Source: Candidatus Moranbacteria bacterium CG_4_9_14_3_um_filter_45_14
GTDB taxonomy: Bacteria > Patescibacteriota > Minisyncoccia > Moranbacterales > UBA1568
NCBI GenBank assembly: GCA_002790675.1
Contig: PFVP01000004.1
Coordinates: forward strand, 1 to 13,349
Direction: 5' to 3'
Length of the DNA stretch: 13,349 nucleotides
Shown: piece after piece, positions 12,280-13,349 of the stretch
How the letters are laid out: every line of letters starts with the position of its first letter
Numbering within the stretch: the first letter of the stretch is position 1
Notes under the pieces: model-generated
What the model saw: only the letters and a program-made list of their open reading frames with translations
Told to the model about the DNA's origin: nothing
The model's database searches: none
Made by a program: the position numbers and the translations under genes

Positions 12280-13349
12280 ATGACAGCCAATAGTTTCGGA
12301 AAAAGAGCGCTTGCGGTGCACAAGAAATTGCGAGGAAAAGTTGAGATCAATCCGAAGGCCAGTGTGAAAGATAAAGATGACCTGAGTATTTACTACACGC
12401 CTGGTGTGGGCACGGTTTCGACGTATCTTGCACAGCACAAAGACAAGGTGCGTGACTATACGATGAAAGGAAACATCGTCGCTATCGTATCGGATGGCTC
12501 CGCAGTGCTGGGGCTCGGCAATATCGGCCCAGAAGGAGCGCTTCCCGTGATGGAAGGCAAAGCGATGCTTTTCAAGGCATTGGCAGGCGTGGACGCATTT
12601 CCGATCGTGCTGGCTACTCAAGATACGGAACAGATCATAGCGACGGTGAAAAATATCGCACCGGTATTCGGTGGCATTAATCTCGAAGACATTTCTGCTC
12701 CTCGTTGTTTCGAAATTGAGAGGAGGCTTCAAGAAGAACTGGATATCCCTGTCATACACGATGATCAACACGGCACGGCGATGGTTGTTCTCTCCGGGAT
12801 GATCAATGCTTTCAAGGTGGTGAAGAAAAATATCAAGACGGCCAACATCGTCATAGCGGGGGCGGGTGCTGCTGGACAAGCCATCGCGGATCTCCTCATT
12901 CTTTTCGGAGCAGGGAATATCATCTTGGTGGATAGCAAAGGGATTATCAGTAGAAAACGTACCGATTTGGACGAATACAAGAAGAAACTTCTGAAGTGCA
13001 CAAACAAACAAAACATCTCTGGAGATTTGGGTGTTGCCCTTTCCGGCGCTGATGCATTCATCGGTGTATCCAAGGGAAACACCGTTACAACGACTCATAT
13101 CAAAAGTATGGCTCCGAAGGCCATTGTATTTGCTTTGGCCAATCCTGTTCCGGAAATTATGCCCGATGTTGCCAAGAAATCCAGTGCTCTCGTCGTCGCC
13201 ACCGGACGTTCGGATTTTGCCAATCAAGTCAATAATTCGCTCGGCTTTCCTGGTATTTTCCGTGGAGCGCTTGATCATCGGGTACGTAAGATCACGGATG
13301 CGATGCTTATGAGAGGGGCGAAGAATCTGGCAGCATTGGTGAAGAAACC
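12280..13349 (+). CDS. NAD(P)-dependent malic enzyme, 3' end cut by window
   Basis: The frame is open from ATG 12280 to the window end, giving 356 residues without a stop. It oxidatively decarboxylates malate to pyruvate and CO2. Motifs: IYYTPGVG (Tyr39, catalytic region), ALPVMEGKA with Lys94, and GGINLEDISAPRCFEIE with metal ligands Glu136/Asp137. HDDQHGTA (160-167, Asp161) follows, then the Rossmann loop IAGAGAAGQA (192-201), FALANPVPEIMPDVA (284-298) and ATGRSDFANQVNNSLGFPGI. It is the short bacterial form of the MaeB N-terminal domain type, expected to be about 370-400 residues unless a phosphotransacetylase domain follows outside the window. The acidic residue after the second Rossmann strand (VDSK, Asp218) suggests NAD preference. 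It starts 20 bases after mscL without a clear ribosome binding site. Confidence 0.95.
   Translation, partial: MTANSFGKRALAVHKKLRGKVEINPKASVKDKDDLSIYYTPGVGTVSTYLAQHKDKVRDYTMKGNIVAIVSDGSAVLGLGNIGPEGALPVMEGKAMLFKALAGVDAFPIVLATQDTEQIIATVKNIAPVFGGINLEDISAPRCFEIERRLQEELDIPVIHDDQHGTAMVVLSGMINAFKVVKKNIKTANIVIAGAGAAGQAIADLLILFGAGNIILVDSKGIISRKRTDLDEYKKKLLKCTNKQNISGDLGVALSGADAFIGVSKGNTVTTTHIKSMAPKAIVFALANPVPEIMPDVAKKSSALVVATGRSDFANQVNNSLGFPGIFRGALDHRVRKITDAMLMRGAKNLAALVKK

Noticed and set aside
12265..13278. 337-residue minus-strand ORF at the window end
   Set aside because: It is the shadow of the malic enzyme frame, which carries all family motifs on the plus strand.

Overview
The window reads as chromosomal DNA of a small-genome bacterium, most likely a Patescibacteria/CPR member of the Parcubacteria-Moranbacteria type. 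Grounds: compact gene spacing, moderate GC, many genes without a Shine-Dalgarno site, an MBL-fold protein of a type I associate with CPR genomes, and an unrelated mix of housekeeping genes side by side. TGA is used as a stop (ispG and the first partial gene), which argues against the recoded Gracilibacteria/Absconditabacteria. This placement is inference from gene content and style, not a phylogeny.

Layout. 1-652: the 3' end of a beta-propeller (WD40/TolB-like) protein, then a probable terminator and two tandem hairpins. 860-1519: an MBL-fold protein with a degenerate metal site. 1602-1916: a small single-pass membrane protein. 1950-4397: gyrA. 4455-5642: ispG of the MEP isoprenoid pathway, closed by a strong terminator that also looks usable from the opposite strand. 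5704-6046 (minus): a broken or phase-variable hypothetical gene with a run of eight G. 6125-6246: a 122-bp element bounded by 20-bp inverted repeats. 6355-7163: rpsO and a NYN-domain (LabA/DUF88) putative nuclease. 7164-7644: mostly non-coding, with GC-rich hairpins and one doubtful 32-aa ORF. 7645-8025: a small secreted His/Gly/Asn-rich protein with the best promoter, ribosome binding site and terminator in the window. 8165-9592: pyruvate kinase. 9650-9673: a palindromic hairpin. 9679-9948: an AT-rich GIY-YIG protein. 9952-10036: tRNA-Ser(GGA). 10135-10554: a half-size phospholipase D. 10565-10879 (minus) and 10967-11599 (plus): a divergent HxlR regulator/nitroreductase pair. 11609-11879: a pirin gene with its middle deleted. 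11963-12259: mscL. 12280-end: malic enzyme, running off the window.

The genes do not form one pathway. Themes are central metabolism (pyruvate kinase and malic enzyme both feed pyruvate; ispG consumes a downstream isoprenoid precursor), information processing (gyrA, rpsO, tRNA-Ser, NYN protein), and envelope/stress functions (mscL, secreted protein, phospholipase D remnant, HxlR-nitroreductase-pirin). The most noteworthy signals are the pirin deletion scar with its out-of-frame C-terminus still legible, the similarly shortened phospholipase D only 1 kb away, the inverted-repeat element before rpsO, and the G8-tract gene behind ispG. I did not find a convincing new multi-gene system.
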